A stretch of DNA of 64,000 nucleotides. It comes from Crossaster papposus. Its lineage: Eukaryota; Echinodermata; Asteroidea; Velatida; Solasteridae. Of this stretch, positions 47,139-58,468 are shown piece after piece (position 1 is the stretch's first letter; the number at the start of each line of letters is the position of its first letter). Both the position numbers and the translations under genes were made by a program. The notes under the pieces were generated by a model. It was not told where the DNA came from. It saw nothing but the letters and a program-made list of their open reading frames with translations, and did no database searches. The stretch lies in contig JBAIAA010000412.1 of the NCBI GenBank assembly GCA_037893245.1, forward strand, positions 930,001-994,000, written 5' to 3'.

Positions 47139-47317
47139 GAAAAAGGGGTGATTTACTATTGGGATTCTGGGACATGCGGTGTGGGCGTGCGTGGTGACGT
47201 GATCTTCTTTTGTTATTGACAGCGGAATTGCTTGCGCATGCGCATTGAAAATGCATTTGTAGGTATCGGAGGTGAGTATTTTCTTAATAGAATAGAAAAT
47301 CCCTGCGGATTTGGGAG
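47139..47317 (+). repeat. DIRS right inverted terminal repeat
   Basis: Inverted partner of 41378-41534, with an extra ~22 bases at the outer end (TCCCTGCGGATTTGGGAG on the plus strand). Followed directly by spacer sequence AAATTCCCACATGAG. Confidence 0.9.
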
Positions 47318-48781
47318 AAATTCCCACATGAGAAATACACGTAGGCCAGTTCTATTTATAACTGGGCTATTGTACGAAGATCACCCGTTTTGGATTAGTG
47401 ATCCATATTGTTAAAAAAATGCATGAAATTTAGCTGAAGCAGTGGTATACGTACAGTATACGGGGATGCGATATTCCACTTGCAGTACTTACAAGTAGGA
47501 CAAATTTTACAAGTTTAATCTGGCAGTAAAGTTACATGTATTTACACTAAATTATGAACTCTCCCCCTCCCTCCCTCTTCAAATTCTAATTATAAAGTTT
47601 GAACTTTAATTTTTATGAATTCTCTTTGGGAGGCCCCAACCCTTATTAAATTGATTTGCACCTTCATCAGCAAAATGTTTTTGAGTTACAGCCAGTTAAA
47701 GCCACAGACATCTCATAGCAATTTGTGGTTTCAAATGTTTTATTGTACATGCTTTAATTGAGAGGGAAATTTACCAGACATGTTCCCATGTCTTGAAATA
47801 AACACCGAGATTTCTTCTTCAGGAATCAATAAATATATTTAGTTTAGTTTTAAATTTCTACGCTACAAATTAGACTTGAAATAATTCAAAAAATAAGAAC
47901 TAAGATTTGTTTTAGTTCTTGAAGGTAGATTACACCATTTGCAGTATCAAATTTTTTTATTACCGAATTATTAAGAAATGTCTTACTTATTTGAAAGTAA
48001 ATAATGATTCTAGCCAAATGATTACACTAAATATCCTGTAATTGTTCAAAAAAATAGAGTTTTATAAAAAAAGAATCGGCAGACAGCATCGCGAAAAAAC
48101 CCAAGAACAACAAGAAGTGCCTGACTCCGGTTGAAAAGGAACGGTTGTTTTTCTTGCTTTTTTCTCTGCTTTCATGATTGTAAAACTTATGACAGGTCAG
48201 TTAAACATTTGTTACTATAAAACACAACCCAAAATCCACTCATTCCTGATAATTCAAGTAATTACCAATGGTGTATCCTACCTTTTAAGTGAGAGTCACT
48301 ATAGTGAAAGGGAAGTCATGATAATGACCATGTGATTTATAATGACATTATTTGTCTTAGTCCTAACACAATTTACCCAGTACTTTTTGCCCTAATTTTT
48401 TGTACAATCGGGTCTTGACTTGCAGAATCGTGCTATATTTAACCAGTTCGAAACAAATTATTTTGTCATTGCACGCTTGCCCAGGTGCGAGATTGTTTTT
48501 ACGAACCTCGATCTTAGATGGGTTCAGACCATCATCTGTATTTAGTGACGTCGTATAGTGCAATCGCAAAAATATAAAGTATAAACCAACCTTAATTAAG
48601 CCATAGACAGTCTAAATTATCAACAGTTTGTATTCACACTCACTGCAAAAATCCAAATTTTATCAAAGTAAATGTATAAATATTTGAGATTTTACTGTCG
48701 GCTTTTATTACATTACAAGCAAAGACTACGATAATGCCTTTCCTCCCCATAAATTATTGGTAAGTCAAGCCAAACAGTTAA
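47318..48781. other. Remainder of the E-F spacer
   Basis: Aligns with the spacers G-H, F-G and H-I. Contains a degenerate MITE family member (47923 to about 48285) and the usual 3' flank of an array gene. The poly(A) signal of copy F (TTTATT near 48705) is now pushed ~380 bases further from its stop by the MITE at 48782. Confidence 0.55.
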
Positions 48782-49160
48782 AGGTAGGATACACCATTTG
48801 CAGATATCGAGAACAAATTCTACCGAATTATTAAGAAATATTTTACTCATCTGAAAGTAAATAATGATTCTAGGCATCCAGCAAAATGATTGCGCTAGAT
48901 ATCCTTTAATTATTCTGAAAAATATAATTTTATAAAGAAAAATTCGCGATCGCCGGACGGCGATCGTGAAAAAACACAAATAACATAAGAATAACTGCTC
49001 GACGCCGGTTGAAAACAAACGCTGTTTTTCGTGCTTTTCTCGGCATTCATGATTGTAAAACTTCGGACAGGTTAGTTAAACGATATTTACTATAAAATAC
49101 AACCCCCCAAATCCACCTATTCATGAAAATTCAAGCAATTACCAATGGTGTATACTACCT
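48782..49160. mobile_element. 379-bp MITE inserted at the stop codon of copy F
   Basis: TTAA lies at both sides (48778-48781 and 49161-49164). Copies D and H show the empty site CAGTTAAGCATCAC. Ends are AGGTAGGATACACCATTTGC and its inverted equivalent. A central palindrome CGATCGCCGGACGGCGATCG is visible at about 48948. The data fit a TTAA duplication, or a TA duplication with a one-base longer terminus. Confidence 0.88.
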
Positions 49161-51525
49161 TTAAGCATCACTTTGAGGCAAATACCACTCTACAGCTCTA
49201 TCATATCCATTCAGCAAGTTAAGGTCCCTTGCATTCACTCGATACTGGAATGGAACCAGTTTGTTAAGTCCCTTCCGGAAGTCACGCATTTGGAGGCCAT
49301 GATATTTCTTGACGCTCTCAAATGACGGTACTTTCTTGAGTGATGATATGCCTAGTCCCCCTGCCATGATGTCACTACGGAGATATATCAGAAAGAAGAG
49401 AGTATTGTTGTAATACTCTCTAAGGCCATTAAAGCCATCTATCGTCTTACCAGTGTCCCGATATAAAGCCTCATTACAGCCCATAAACTCGGGTGTATAC
49501 ATCATAGATCTAATGTCAGCTCCTGGTACTAGCTCAATCCAGTTCATACTCTCAGTGACAATAGCTGAGTAGCTGTTGCTAACACTAAGCAGTGGCTTGA
49601 ATGTCTGCAGGAGTTTAGCGAATCCGACGTAGTCAGCAAGGTTGGAGGTGAAGATTCGGTCATAGTTGGGCAGGTTCAAGGTTTGATGATGATTAGGAAA
49701 GTCCAGACAGTTGGCCAAGGAGACATGGATAAGGAGCCTTCCTTGAAGGATGAGACTCTTGACTTTCTGGAGGAGGTTTGTCACATACTTGTGGTACATC
49801 ACCATCGGAGAGGAGTGGGATCCAGGGGTGTGTTCTCTAACTCTCAAACAGTCCCACACAGCAAAGGGAAATGACGACTCCTTAATGCAGTACACAAAGA
49901 CACAGTCTTCTGGGGCCGTTATTTCCAAAGGATTTGCAAAATATGCACCGCGTCCAGTAAGTGTTGGGTTGTCAAATGGCAAAAGTTCTTTTCTCACTGT
50001 TTGCGTTGGGACAAACAAAGCGTGGTCAAACCACTTCTTGTTGGTCTTCTGGTCTTCTGGTGAAAGACGTGCTAGATATATTGACACACCTTCTTTGACA
50101 TCATCTGGCTCAAACACTTTCTTTCTTTGCTTTCTTAGATTGATCGAGGTTCTCTTGTCTCTCTGACATTCCAATGATTGCCATCTCTCCCAAACTTGGC
50201 ACAGATACCTAAGGTCTTCATTCTGAACAGTCACCAGTTAATAATAATAATAATTAATAATTAAAAATTTATATTGCGCCTTTTGCATATAAATGATCAA
50301 AGGCGCATTACAAAATCAGCATTATTGTAACTACTTTACAAAAATTAAAAAACAAAAGGATTACGATAATATTAATTATATATATAAAGTCATGTCAACG
50401 CGCCAGTGCCCAAACCGCAGTATGGGGATACATCTGTCTCGCCAGCAGGGAGAATATATTACTTAAGCCTAACCCTGCTGACATTGGTGAAGTCTCGATC
50501 TTTCCCGGAGACAGACGCCTCTGACCCTACCTACGAATTAAATAAGTATCTAGCTACCTGGCACGGTGACACTTAAAATATAAACTAAGACCCTTTTTTG
50601 TTTTTGTTGTTGTTGTTGTTTTGTTGTTGTTGTTATAAAAATACAGACTTACTGATCAACAAATGCCTGTTCAAAAAGGTACGTTTTAATCTTACATTTA
50701 AAAGAGCCAAGTGTCTGTTCACTGCGAATGTGGCATGGAAGTGCATTCCACAGCGCAGGGGCTGCAGATGAAAAAGCTCGAGCACCCAGTGTAGTAAGCA
50801 TCTTACCCCTAGGGTACTCTAACACAAGACCACTCTTACTTGACCTAAGATTATAACGAGAACATTTATTAATACCAATAAGATTTGTTATATACGCTGG
50901 TGATAGACCATGGAGTGCCTTAAAAGTAAGCAAAATAATTTTAAAATTAATTCTAAACGAAACAGGTAACCAATGTAATTCACGAAGGATGGGTGTTATA
51001 TGCTGAAACCTGGATGTATTGGACACAAGTCTCGCCGCTGCATTCTGAACTCTTTGTAGTTTAATTATTTGAGTTTTCGGTAGGCCATACAATAAACTAT
51101 TACAATAATCCATACGGCTAGTAACAAAGGCATGGATTAAGGTCAGTAGAGAATCACGAGATAAAAATTTGCTAATACTTCTAATGTTATGCAAATGAAA
51201 GAAAGCAGCCGAACAAGCCTTAGTAATGTGAGTATTCATGGTCAACTGCGAGTCAAACCATGACCCCAAATTCCTAATACATGATTGAGGAAAAATATCA
51301 GATTCCCCCACAGTATCCTACCTCACTGATATTTGGAGCTGTCTTTCCACATGTGTCACATGTTTTATTCCCATACATTTTGCACTCCACACTTTGATGT
51401 CTGGCTTCGTCTCTGGTCCTACATGGCCTACTGCAGTATTTTGCCATTGCGCAAAGCTCACAAGGCACTAAATGTTGAGGGAGGACCTTCTCACAACGCC
51501 AGCAGTGTCCGGGCTGAACATCCAT
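49161..51525 (-). pseudogene. MYND/DUF4470 array gene, copy F, disrupted by a LINE
   Basis: Exon 1 (51525-51322) is intact in frame with all MYND ligands. The first ~190 codons of exon 2 and nearly the whole intron are gone, replaced by a LINE fragment (50237-51310). Lost are MYND 2 part two and the complete DUF4470 glycine loop. The remaining exon 2 stretch (about 50236-49161) is open and beta-class (TQTVRKELLPF, TPEFMGCNEALYRD), with a unique FANPLEITAPEDC. Its stop codon is the one regenerated by the flanking MITE. The open tail suggests the disruption is recent, or that it is kept uniform by gene conversion. Confidence 0.9.
50237..51310 (-). mobile_element. 5'-truncated LINE (CR1/L2-like) in copy F
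   Basis: A minus-strand open frame (51311-50649, 220 codons) encodes the C-terminal part of a LINE polymerase: LGSWFDSQLTMNTHI, FVTSRMDYCNSLLYGLP, LQRVQNAAARLV, ILRELHWLPV, SAAPALWNALP. The RT catalytic core is absent, as in 5' truncation. The 3' end has a hairpin-like GCGCCTTTTGCATA...AAAGGCGC and an ATTATTATT tail. The open frame implies a young insertion. The LINE replaced about 1 kb of the host gene. Confidence 0.88.
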
Positions 51526-52098
51526 GGTTATATGCTGCATTGATGTAAAATGAGCTAGATTATCAGTGTCCGGGCTGAACATCCATACATGCTGCATTGA
51601 TGTAAAATGAGCTAGATCATCATTAACCATTAGGTACCGAAAAAAAATTGGTGAAAAATCATTGACATGAGTGGCTCAAATTTGAAAATTGGAGGACTGA
51701 TACTTTTACAATTACATTGGTACAAATGTATTAAAGGTACATCTCTATATATGTGGGATACACCTTTTGCAGATATCAAAACATTTTACTACCGAATGAT
51801 TAAAAAATATCTTACTTATTTGAAAGTAAATAATGATTCTAGGCATCCAGCAAAATGATTGCACTAGATATCGTGTAATTGTTCCTAAAAATTAAATTTT
51901 TATTAAAAGAAATCACGATTACCAGACGGCTATCGCAAACATAACAAGAACTGCTCTACATTTTTTGCCAATTTCACATGCTCCCCTTCCCTTGCAGTGA
52001 AAACGAGCAACATTGTATTTTTTGTAAACATCGGGTACAAGTGCGCCTATTATATGTCTGGTCTGACCAATTCAAGCATTACTGGTATGTAAACTTAC

Positions 52099-52155
52099 CT
52101 GGTAGCTGAAATATCCTTTTATGAAGTGCCAGGGTTGTTGAGGACAACCAATTTA
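52099..52155 (-). promoter_or_regulatory. Shared upstream module of copy F (putative 5' exon)
   Basis: Hairpin GGTTGTCCTCAACAACC and donor CTACCAG/GTAAGT are intact even though the gene below is broken. The putative promoter may still be active. Confidence 0.4.
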
Positions 52156-53187
52156 TGTATTAAGTTTCTTAAATTGTTAGATGCAGAAGTACAGCAACAT
52201 AAGTTTGACAACAGCATTCATGTACATGTACATGTCTGTCTGGTCTGTAGAAAAGAATACTGATAGGGCCTGAAGTAGCCTACACATAAACTGTGTGTTG
52301 CTCATGACCGTACAATTGAGAATTTTCCCACATGAGAAATACACGTAGGCCAATTCTATTTATAACTCGGCTATTGGAGGAAGATCACCGGTTTTAGATT
52401 AGTGATCCATATTGTTATAAAAATGCATGAATTTTAGCTGAAGCAGTTGTATACATACAGTATACGGGGATGCGATATTCCACTTGCAGTACTTACAAGT
52501 AGGACAAATTTTACAAGTTTAATCTGGCAGTAAAGTTATTTACACTAAATTATAAACTCTCCCCTCCCTCCCTCCCTCTTCAAATTCTAATTAAAAAGTT
52601 TGAACTTTAATTGTTATGAATTCCCTTTGGGAGGCCCCAACCCTTATTAAATTGATTTGCACCTTCATCAGCAAAATGTTTTTAAGTTACAGCCAGTTAA
52701 AGCCACAGACATCTCATAGCAATTTGTGGTTTCAAATGTGTTATTGTGTATGCTTTAATTGAAAGTGCAATTTACCAGAGAGTTCCCGTGCCTTGAAATA
52801 AACACAAAGATTTCTTCTTCAGGAATCAATAAATATATGTAGTTTAGTTTTAAATTTCTACGCTACAAATTAGACTTGGAATAATTCAATAAAATAAGAA
52901 CTAAGATTTGTTTCAGTTTTTATAGGTAGAATACACCATTTGCAGATATCAACAAATTTTACTACAGAATTATTAAGAAAAGTCTTACTTATTTGAAAGT
53001 AAATAATGATTTTAGGCATCCAGCCAAATGATATCACTAGATATTCTGTAATTGTTCAAAAAAATTAAGTTTTATAAAAAAACAAAACCATGATCGGCAG
53101 ACGGCAATCGTGAAAAAACCAAGAACAACTGCCAGACGCCGGTTGAAAACGAACGGTTGTTTTTCTTGCTTTTTTCTCGGCATCCAT

Positions 53188-53250
53188 AATAATAATAATA
53201 ACAGCTTTTTATATAGCGCCTTTTACAAGTTGAAAGCGCTTTACATTATT
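53188..53250. mobile_element. 63-bp LINE 3'-tail insertion inside a MITE
   Basis: AATAATAATAATAACAGC, then TATATAGCGCCTTTTACAAG and AAAGCGCTTTACATTATT, flanked by ATCCAT on both sides (53182-53187, 53251-53256). The GCGCCTTTT...AAAGCGC inverted pair resembles the 3' end of the LINE in copy F. This suggests an extremely 5'-truncated LINE or a small SINE using the same tail. Confidence 0.65.
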
Positions 53251-53808
53251 ATCCATGATTGTAAAACTTAGGACAGGTCAGTTAAACATTTTTTACTATA
53301 AAACACAACCCAAAATCCACTCATTCCTGATAATTCAAGCAACTACCAATGGTGTATCTTAAGTTTTAAGTGAGAGTCACTATAGTGAAAGGGAAGTCAT
53401 GATAATGACCATGTCATTTATAATGTCAAAATTTGAATTAATTCTAACACAATTTACCCGGTACTTTACTAGCACAATCGAGCTATATTTAACCAGTTCC
53501 AAAACGAATTATTTTGAACTTGCCCAGGTGCGAGATTGTTTTTACGAACCTCGATCCGAGATGGGTTCAGACCGTCATCTGTATTTAGTGACGTCGTATA
53601 GTGCAATCGTAGGAAGTATGAACCAACCTTAATTGAGCCATAAATATTCTAAATTATCAACGGTTTGTATTCACACTCACTGCAAAGTTCTAAATTTTAT
53701 CCAAGTACATGTACACAATATTTAACTGTCGGCTTTTATTACATTACAAACAAAGACTAAGATAATGCCTTTTCTCCCCATAAATGATTGGTAAGTCAAG
53801 CCAAACAG

Positions 53809-54212
53809 TTAGGCATCACTTTGAGGCAAATACCACTCTACAGCTCTATCGTATCCATTCAGCATGGTAAGGTCCCTTGCATTCACTCGATACTGGAATG
53901 GAACCAATTTGTTAAGTCCCTTCCGGAAGTTGTGCATTTGGAGGCCATGATATTTCTTGACGCTCTCAAAGGACGGTACTTTCTTGAGTGATGATATGCC
54001 TAGTCCCCCTGCCATGATGTCACTACGGCTATACATTAGAAAGAAGATAGTATTGTTGTAATACTCTCTGATGCTAATATAGCTATCTCCCCTCCTTAGT
54101 GTCGTGCAATAAAGCCAAATTACAACGCTGAAAAGCTGGTTTATTCATTTCACTAATGTCAGCTCCTGGTACTAGCTCAATCCAGTTCATAGTCTCAGTG
54201 ACAATAGCTTTG
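53809..54212 (-). pseudogene. Tandemly duplicated 3' end of copy G
   Basis: Repeats the last ~135 codons of exon 2 (YHGLQMHNFRKGLNKLVPFQ ... RAVEWYLPQSDA) 535 bases below the real end of copy G. The duplicated segment includes the 3' flank (about 53680-53808 matches 54218-54343). A small deletion near 54097 breaks the frame, and it lacks the upstream gene. Likely an unequal-exchange by-product. Confidence 0.85.
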
Positions 54213-54343
54213 TCACACAAAAATCTAAATTTTATCCAAGTACATGTATACAATATTTTACTGTCGGCTTTTATTACATTACAAGTAAAGACTAAAATAA
54301 TGCCTTTTCTCCCCATAAATGATTAGTAAGTCAAGCCAAACAG

Positions 54344-56278
54344 TTAGGCACCACTTTGAGGCAAATACCACTCTACAGCTCTAACATATCCAGTCAGCAT
54401 GGTAAGGTCCCTTGCATTCACTCGATACTGGAATGGAACCAATTTGTTAAGTCCCTTCCTGAAGTCGCGCATTTGGAGGCCATGATATTTCTTGACACTC
54501 TCAAATGACGGTACTTTCTTGAGTGATGATATGCCTAGTCCCCCTGCCATGATGTCACTACGGAGATACATCAGAAAGTAGATAGTATTGTTGTAATACC
54601 CTCTGATGCTAATATAGCTATCTCCCTTCTTACCAGTGTCGTGTAATAAAGCCAAATTGCAACGCTGAAAAGCTGGTTTATTCATTTCAATAATGTCAGC
54701 TCCTGGTACTAGCTCAATCCAGTTAATAGTCTCAGTGACAATAGCTGAGTAGCTGTTGCTAGCACTAAGTAGTGGCTTGAATGTCTGCAGGAGTTTAGCG
54801 AATCCGACGTAGTCAGCAAGGTTGGAGGTGAAGATTCGGTCATAGTTGGGCAGGTTCAAGGTTTGATGATGATTAGGAAAGTCCAGACAGTTGGCCAAGA
54901 AGACATGGATAAGGAGCCTTCCTTGAAGAATGAGACTCTTGACTTTCTGGAGGAGGTTTGTCACATACTTGTGGTACATCACCATCGGAGAGGAGTGGGA
55001 TCCAGGGGTGTGTTCTCTAACTTTCAAACAGTCCCACACAGTAAAGGGAAATGACGACTCCTTGATGCAGTACACAAAGTCACAGTCTTCTGGGGCTGTT
55101 ATTTCAGAAACATTTACAAAATATGCACCGCGTCCAGTAAGTGTTGGGTTGTCAAATGGCAACAGTTCATTTCTCACCGTTTGCATTGGGACAAACAAAG
55201 CGTGGTCAAACCACTCTTTGTTGGTCTTCTGGTCTTCTGGTGAGAGATGTCCTAGATAAATTGACACACCTTCTTTCACATCATCTGGCTCAAACATTTT
55301 CTTTCTTTGCTTTCTTAGATTGATCGAGGTTCTCTTGTCTCTCTGACATTCCAATGATTGCCATTTCTCCCAAACTTGGCACAGATACCTAAGGTCTTCA
55401 TCAAGAACAGTCACTAGTCCTTTGGTGGCATCATGGAGTTGACGAGCACTCATCTGAATGAGTTGTTCCAAGCTTGTCTTGATCAAGTCGTACTCTCTCT
55501 TGGAAATATGGAGTGAGTACCAAATGGTTGTCAAACTGGAAGTAATGTAGTCAGTGTCTGCGAAGCGAACCAACATGAAGAGAAACAGCACGTTTCGTGC
55601 CATTACAAAAGGATCGTAGTCATTGAGGGTGACATGAAGTTTTCCCTGGTACTCATCAGGCAAGGAAGCAGCCGTCAAAACTGTGCTTCGTATATCTCCA
55701 CAACCAGCAGACAAGACGTGGAAATCACTGGTCAACTGTTCAGCTGCCGTCTCATCAGACAACTCATTACTGGCAAGTTTAAGGAAGTCCTCGGCCATAG
55801 TGTGTCCAAAATATTGACTTGCGTCAGCATTTCTTGTGTTATATGCTAGCGTAGAGTTTCTTTCTGCTAGCTTTATGGACAGCTTTGTGATGACTTTCTG
55901 AATCTGATTGCATTTCTCTTTATGGTTTTTCCAGTCTTTCTTCTGACATTCTTTATTGCAGTACCAAACATGGTTGCAACCTGCACACTGAAAAAACCAA
56001 AACAAACATTGTTAAGTATTTCAAAGACGAAATTACATTTTAAGTATGATTATATACCACTGCATTTATCCTACCTCACTGATATTTGGAGTTGTCCTTC
56101 CACATGCGTTACATGGTTTATTGCAATACATTAGGCACTCCACACTTTGATGCCTGGCTTTGTCTCTGGTCCTACATGGCCTGCTGCAGTATTTTGCCAT
56201 TGTGCAAAACTCACAAGGCACTAAATGTTGAGGGAGGACCTTCTCACAACGCCAGCAGTGTCCGGGCTGAACATCCAT
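54344..56278 (-). CDS. MYND/DUF4470 array gene, copy G (alpha class)
   Basis: Exons 56278-56075 and 55987-54344, intron 87 bp; 615 residues, intact. Alpha markers are present (MQTVRNELLPF, FVNVSEITAPEDC, NKPAFQRCNLALLHD). Exon 1 is intermediate (HQSVECLMYCNKPCNACGRTTPN), so it may be a recombinant or an early alpha branch. Core residues FHVLSAGCGDIRSTV and NDYDPFVMARN are kept. Only one start-codon block here (no upstream repeat). A duplicated copy of its own 3' end lies just below (53809-54212), each with an AATAAA-type signal, so two 3' ends are possible. Confidence 0.87.
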
Positions 56279-58468
56279 GGTTATATGCTGCATTGATGTA
56301 AAATGAGCTAGATTATCATTAACCATTATGTACTGAAAAAATTTGGTGGAAAATCAATGAGTAGCTCAAATTTGAAAATTGGAGGAATTTGTACCAATGT
56401 AGTTGGGAAAGCCCAACTACATTGGTACAAATGTATTAAAGGTACATCTCTATATGTGGGATACACCTTTTGCAGATATCAAAACATTTTACTACCGAAT
56501 GATTAAAAAATATCTTACTTATTTGAAAGTAAATCATCCAGCAAAATGATTGCACTAGATATCGTGTAATTGTTCCTAAAAATAAAATTTGTATTAAAAG
56601 AAATCACGATTACCAGACGGCTATCGCAAACATAACAAGAACTGCTCTACATTTTTTGCCAATTTCACGTGCTCCCCTTCCCTTGCAGTGAAAACGAGCA
56701 ACATTATATTTTTTGTAAACATCGGGTACAAGTGCGCCTATTATATGTCTGGTCTGACCAATTCAAGCATTACTGGTATGTAAACTTACCTGGTAGCTGA
56801 AATATCCTTTTATGAAGTGCCAGGGTTGTTGAGGACAACCAATTTATGTATTAAGTTTCTTAAATTGTTAGATGCAGAAGTACAGCAACATAAGTTTGAC
56901 AACAGCATTCATGTACATGTACATGTCTGTCTGGTCTGTAGAAAAGAATACTGATAGGGCCTGAAGTAGCCTACACATAAACTGTGTGTTGCTCATGACC
57001 GTACAATTGAGAATTATCCCACATGAGAAATACACGTAGGCCAATTCTATTTATAACTCGGCTATTGTACGAAGATCACCGGTTTTAGATTAGTGATCCA
57101 TATTGTTATAAAAATGCATGAAATTTAGCTGAAGCAGTTGTATACGTACAGTATACGGGGATGCGATATTTCACTTGCAGTACTTACAAGTAGGACAAAT
57201 TTTACAAGTTTAATCTGGCAGTAAAGTTATTTACACTAAATTATGAACTCTCCCCCTTCCTCCCTCTTCAAATTCTAATTATAAAGTTTGAACTTTAATT
57301 TTTATGAATTCTCTTTGGGAGGCCCCAACCCTTATTAAATTGATTTGCACCTTCATCAGCAAAATGTTTTTAAGTTACAGCCAGTTAAAGCCACAGACAT
57401 CTCATAGCAATTTGTGGTTTCAAATGTGTTTTTGTGTATGCTTTAATTGAGAGGGCAATTTATACCAGACAGTTCCCATGCCTTAAAATAAACACCAAGA
57501 TTTCTTCTTCAGGAATCAATAAAAATATGTAGTTTAGTTTTAAATTTCTACGCTACAAATTAGACTTGAAATAATTCAATAAAATAAGAACTAAGATTTG
57601 TTTTAGTTCTTGAAGGTAGAATACACCATTTGCAGATATCAAATTATTTTATTACCGAATTATTAAGAAATATTTTACTTATTTGAAAGTAAATAATGAT
57701 TCTAGCCAAATGATTACACTAAATATCCTGTAATTGTTCAAAAAAATAGAGTTTTATAAAAAAAGAATCAGCAGACAGCATCGCGAAAAAACCCAAGAAC
57801 AACAAGAAGTGCCTGACGCCGGTTGAAAACGAACGGTTGTTGTTCCAGTTTTTTTCATGGCATTCATGATTGTAAAATTGTAAAATTGACAGGTCAGTTA
57901 AACATTTGTTACTATAAAACACAACCCAAAATCCACTCATTCCTGATAATTCAAGTAATTACCAATGGTGTATCCAACTTTTAAGTGAGAGTCACTATAG
58001 TGAAAGGGAAGTCATGATATGACCATGTGATTTATAATCAAATAATTTGTCTTAGTTTTAACACAATTTACCCGGTACTTTTTGCCTTAATTGTTTTTAC
58101 AATCAGGTTTGAATTGCAGAATCCTGCTATATTTAACCAGTTCGAACCAGGATTATTTTGACATTGCCCGCTTGCCCAGGTGCGGGATTGTTTTTTACGA
58201 ACCTCGATCCGAGATGGGTTGAGACCGTCATCTCTATTTAGTGAGTTCGTATAGTTCAATTGTAGGAAGTATGAACTAATCTTAAGTGAGACATAAATAT
58301 TCTATATTATCAACAGTTTGTATTCACACTCACTGCAAAAATCAAAATGTTATCCAAGTACATGTTTATATATTTAAGATTTTACATTCGGCTTTTATTA
58401 CATTACAAGCAAAGACTAAGATAATGCCTTTTCTCCCCAATAAATGATTGGTAAGTCAAGCCAAACAG
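56279..58468. other. Spacer between copies G and H
   Basis: A short inverted pair (TTTGTACCAATGTAGTTGGG / CCCAACTACATTGGTACAAA) at about 56388-56431 is unique to this spacer. Then a truncated MITE relative (56460 to about 56640), the shared module (56790-56846), and a MITE member without the 63-bp insertion (57614-57980). This spacer is of the same type as E-F. Confidence 0.6.
56790..56846 (-). promoter_or_regulatory. Shared upstream module of copy G (putative 5' exon)
   Basis: Same hairpin and donor CTACCAG/GTAAGT (GT at 56789-56788) as in the sister copies. Confidence 0.45.

Larger units (their letters stand above)
41378..47317 (+). mobile_element. Complete DIRS-type tyrosine-recombinase retrotransposon
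   Basis: Element of ~5.94 kb in plus orientation. Order: left inverted repeat, gag-like ORF, RT/RNase H ORF, overlapping tyrosine recombinase ORF, internal complementary region, right inverted repeat. It has no long direct repeats and no target duplication, as expected when integration is by a tyrosine recombinase. The unoccupied site survives in sister spacers (for example around 61264, ATTGAGGAAATTCCCAC), which fixes both borders to within about two bases. The recombinase frame is broken at two homopolymers, so this copy is probably not autonomous. The other ORFs are open. Confidence 0.93.
51526..53808. other. Spacer between copies F and G
   Basis: Start-block repeat (51540-51610), truncated MITE relative (51753 to about 51960), shared upstream module of copy F (52099-52155), and a second MITE relative (52924 to about 53367) carrying a 63-bp insertion (53188-53250). 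No other gene. Confidence 0.6.

Noticed and set aside
53399..53632. 77-codon plus-strand frame in the F-G spacer
   Set aside because: It has no equivalent in the homologous spacers and no recognisable features.
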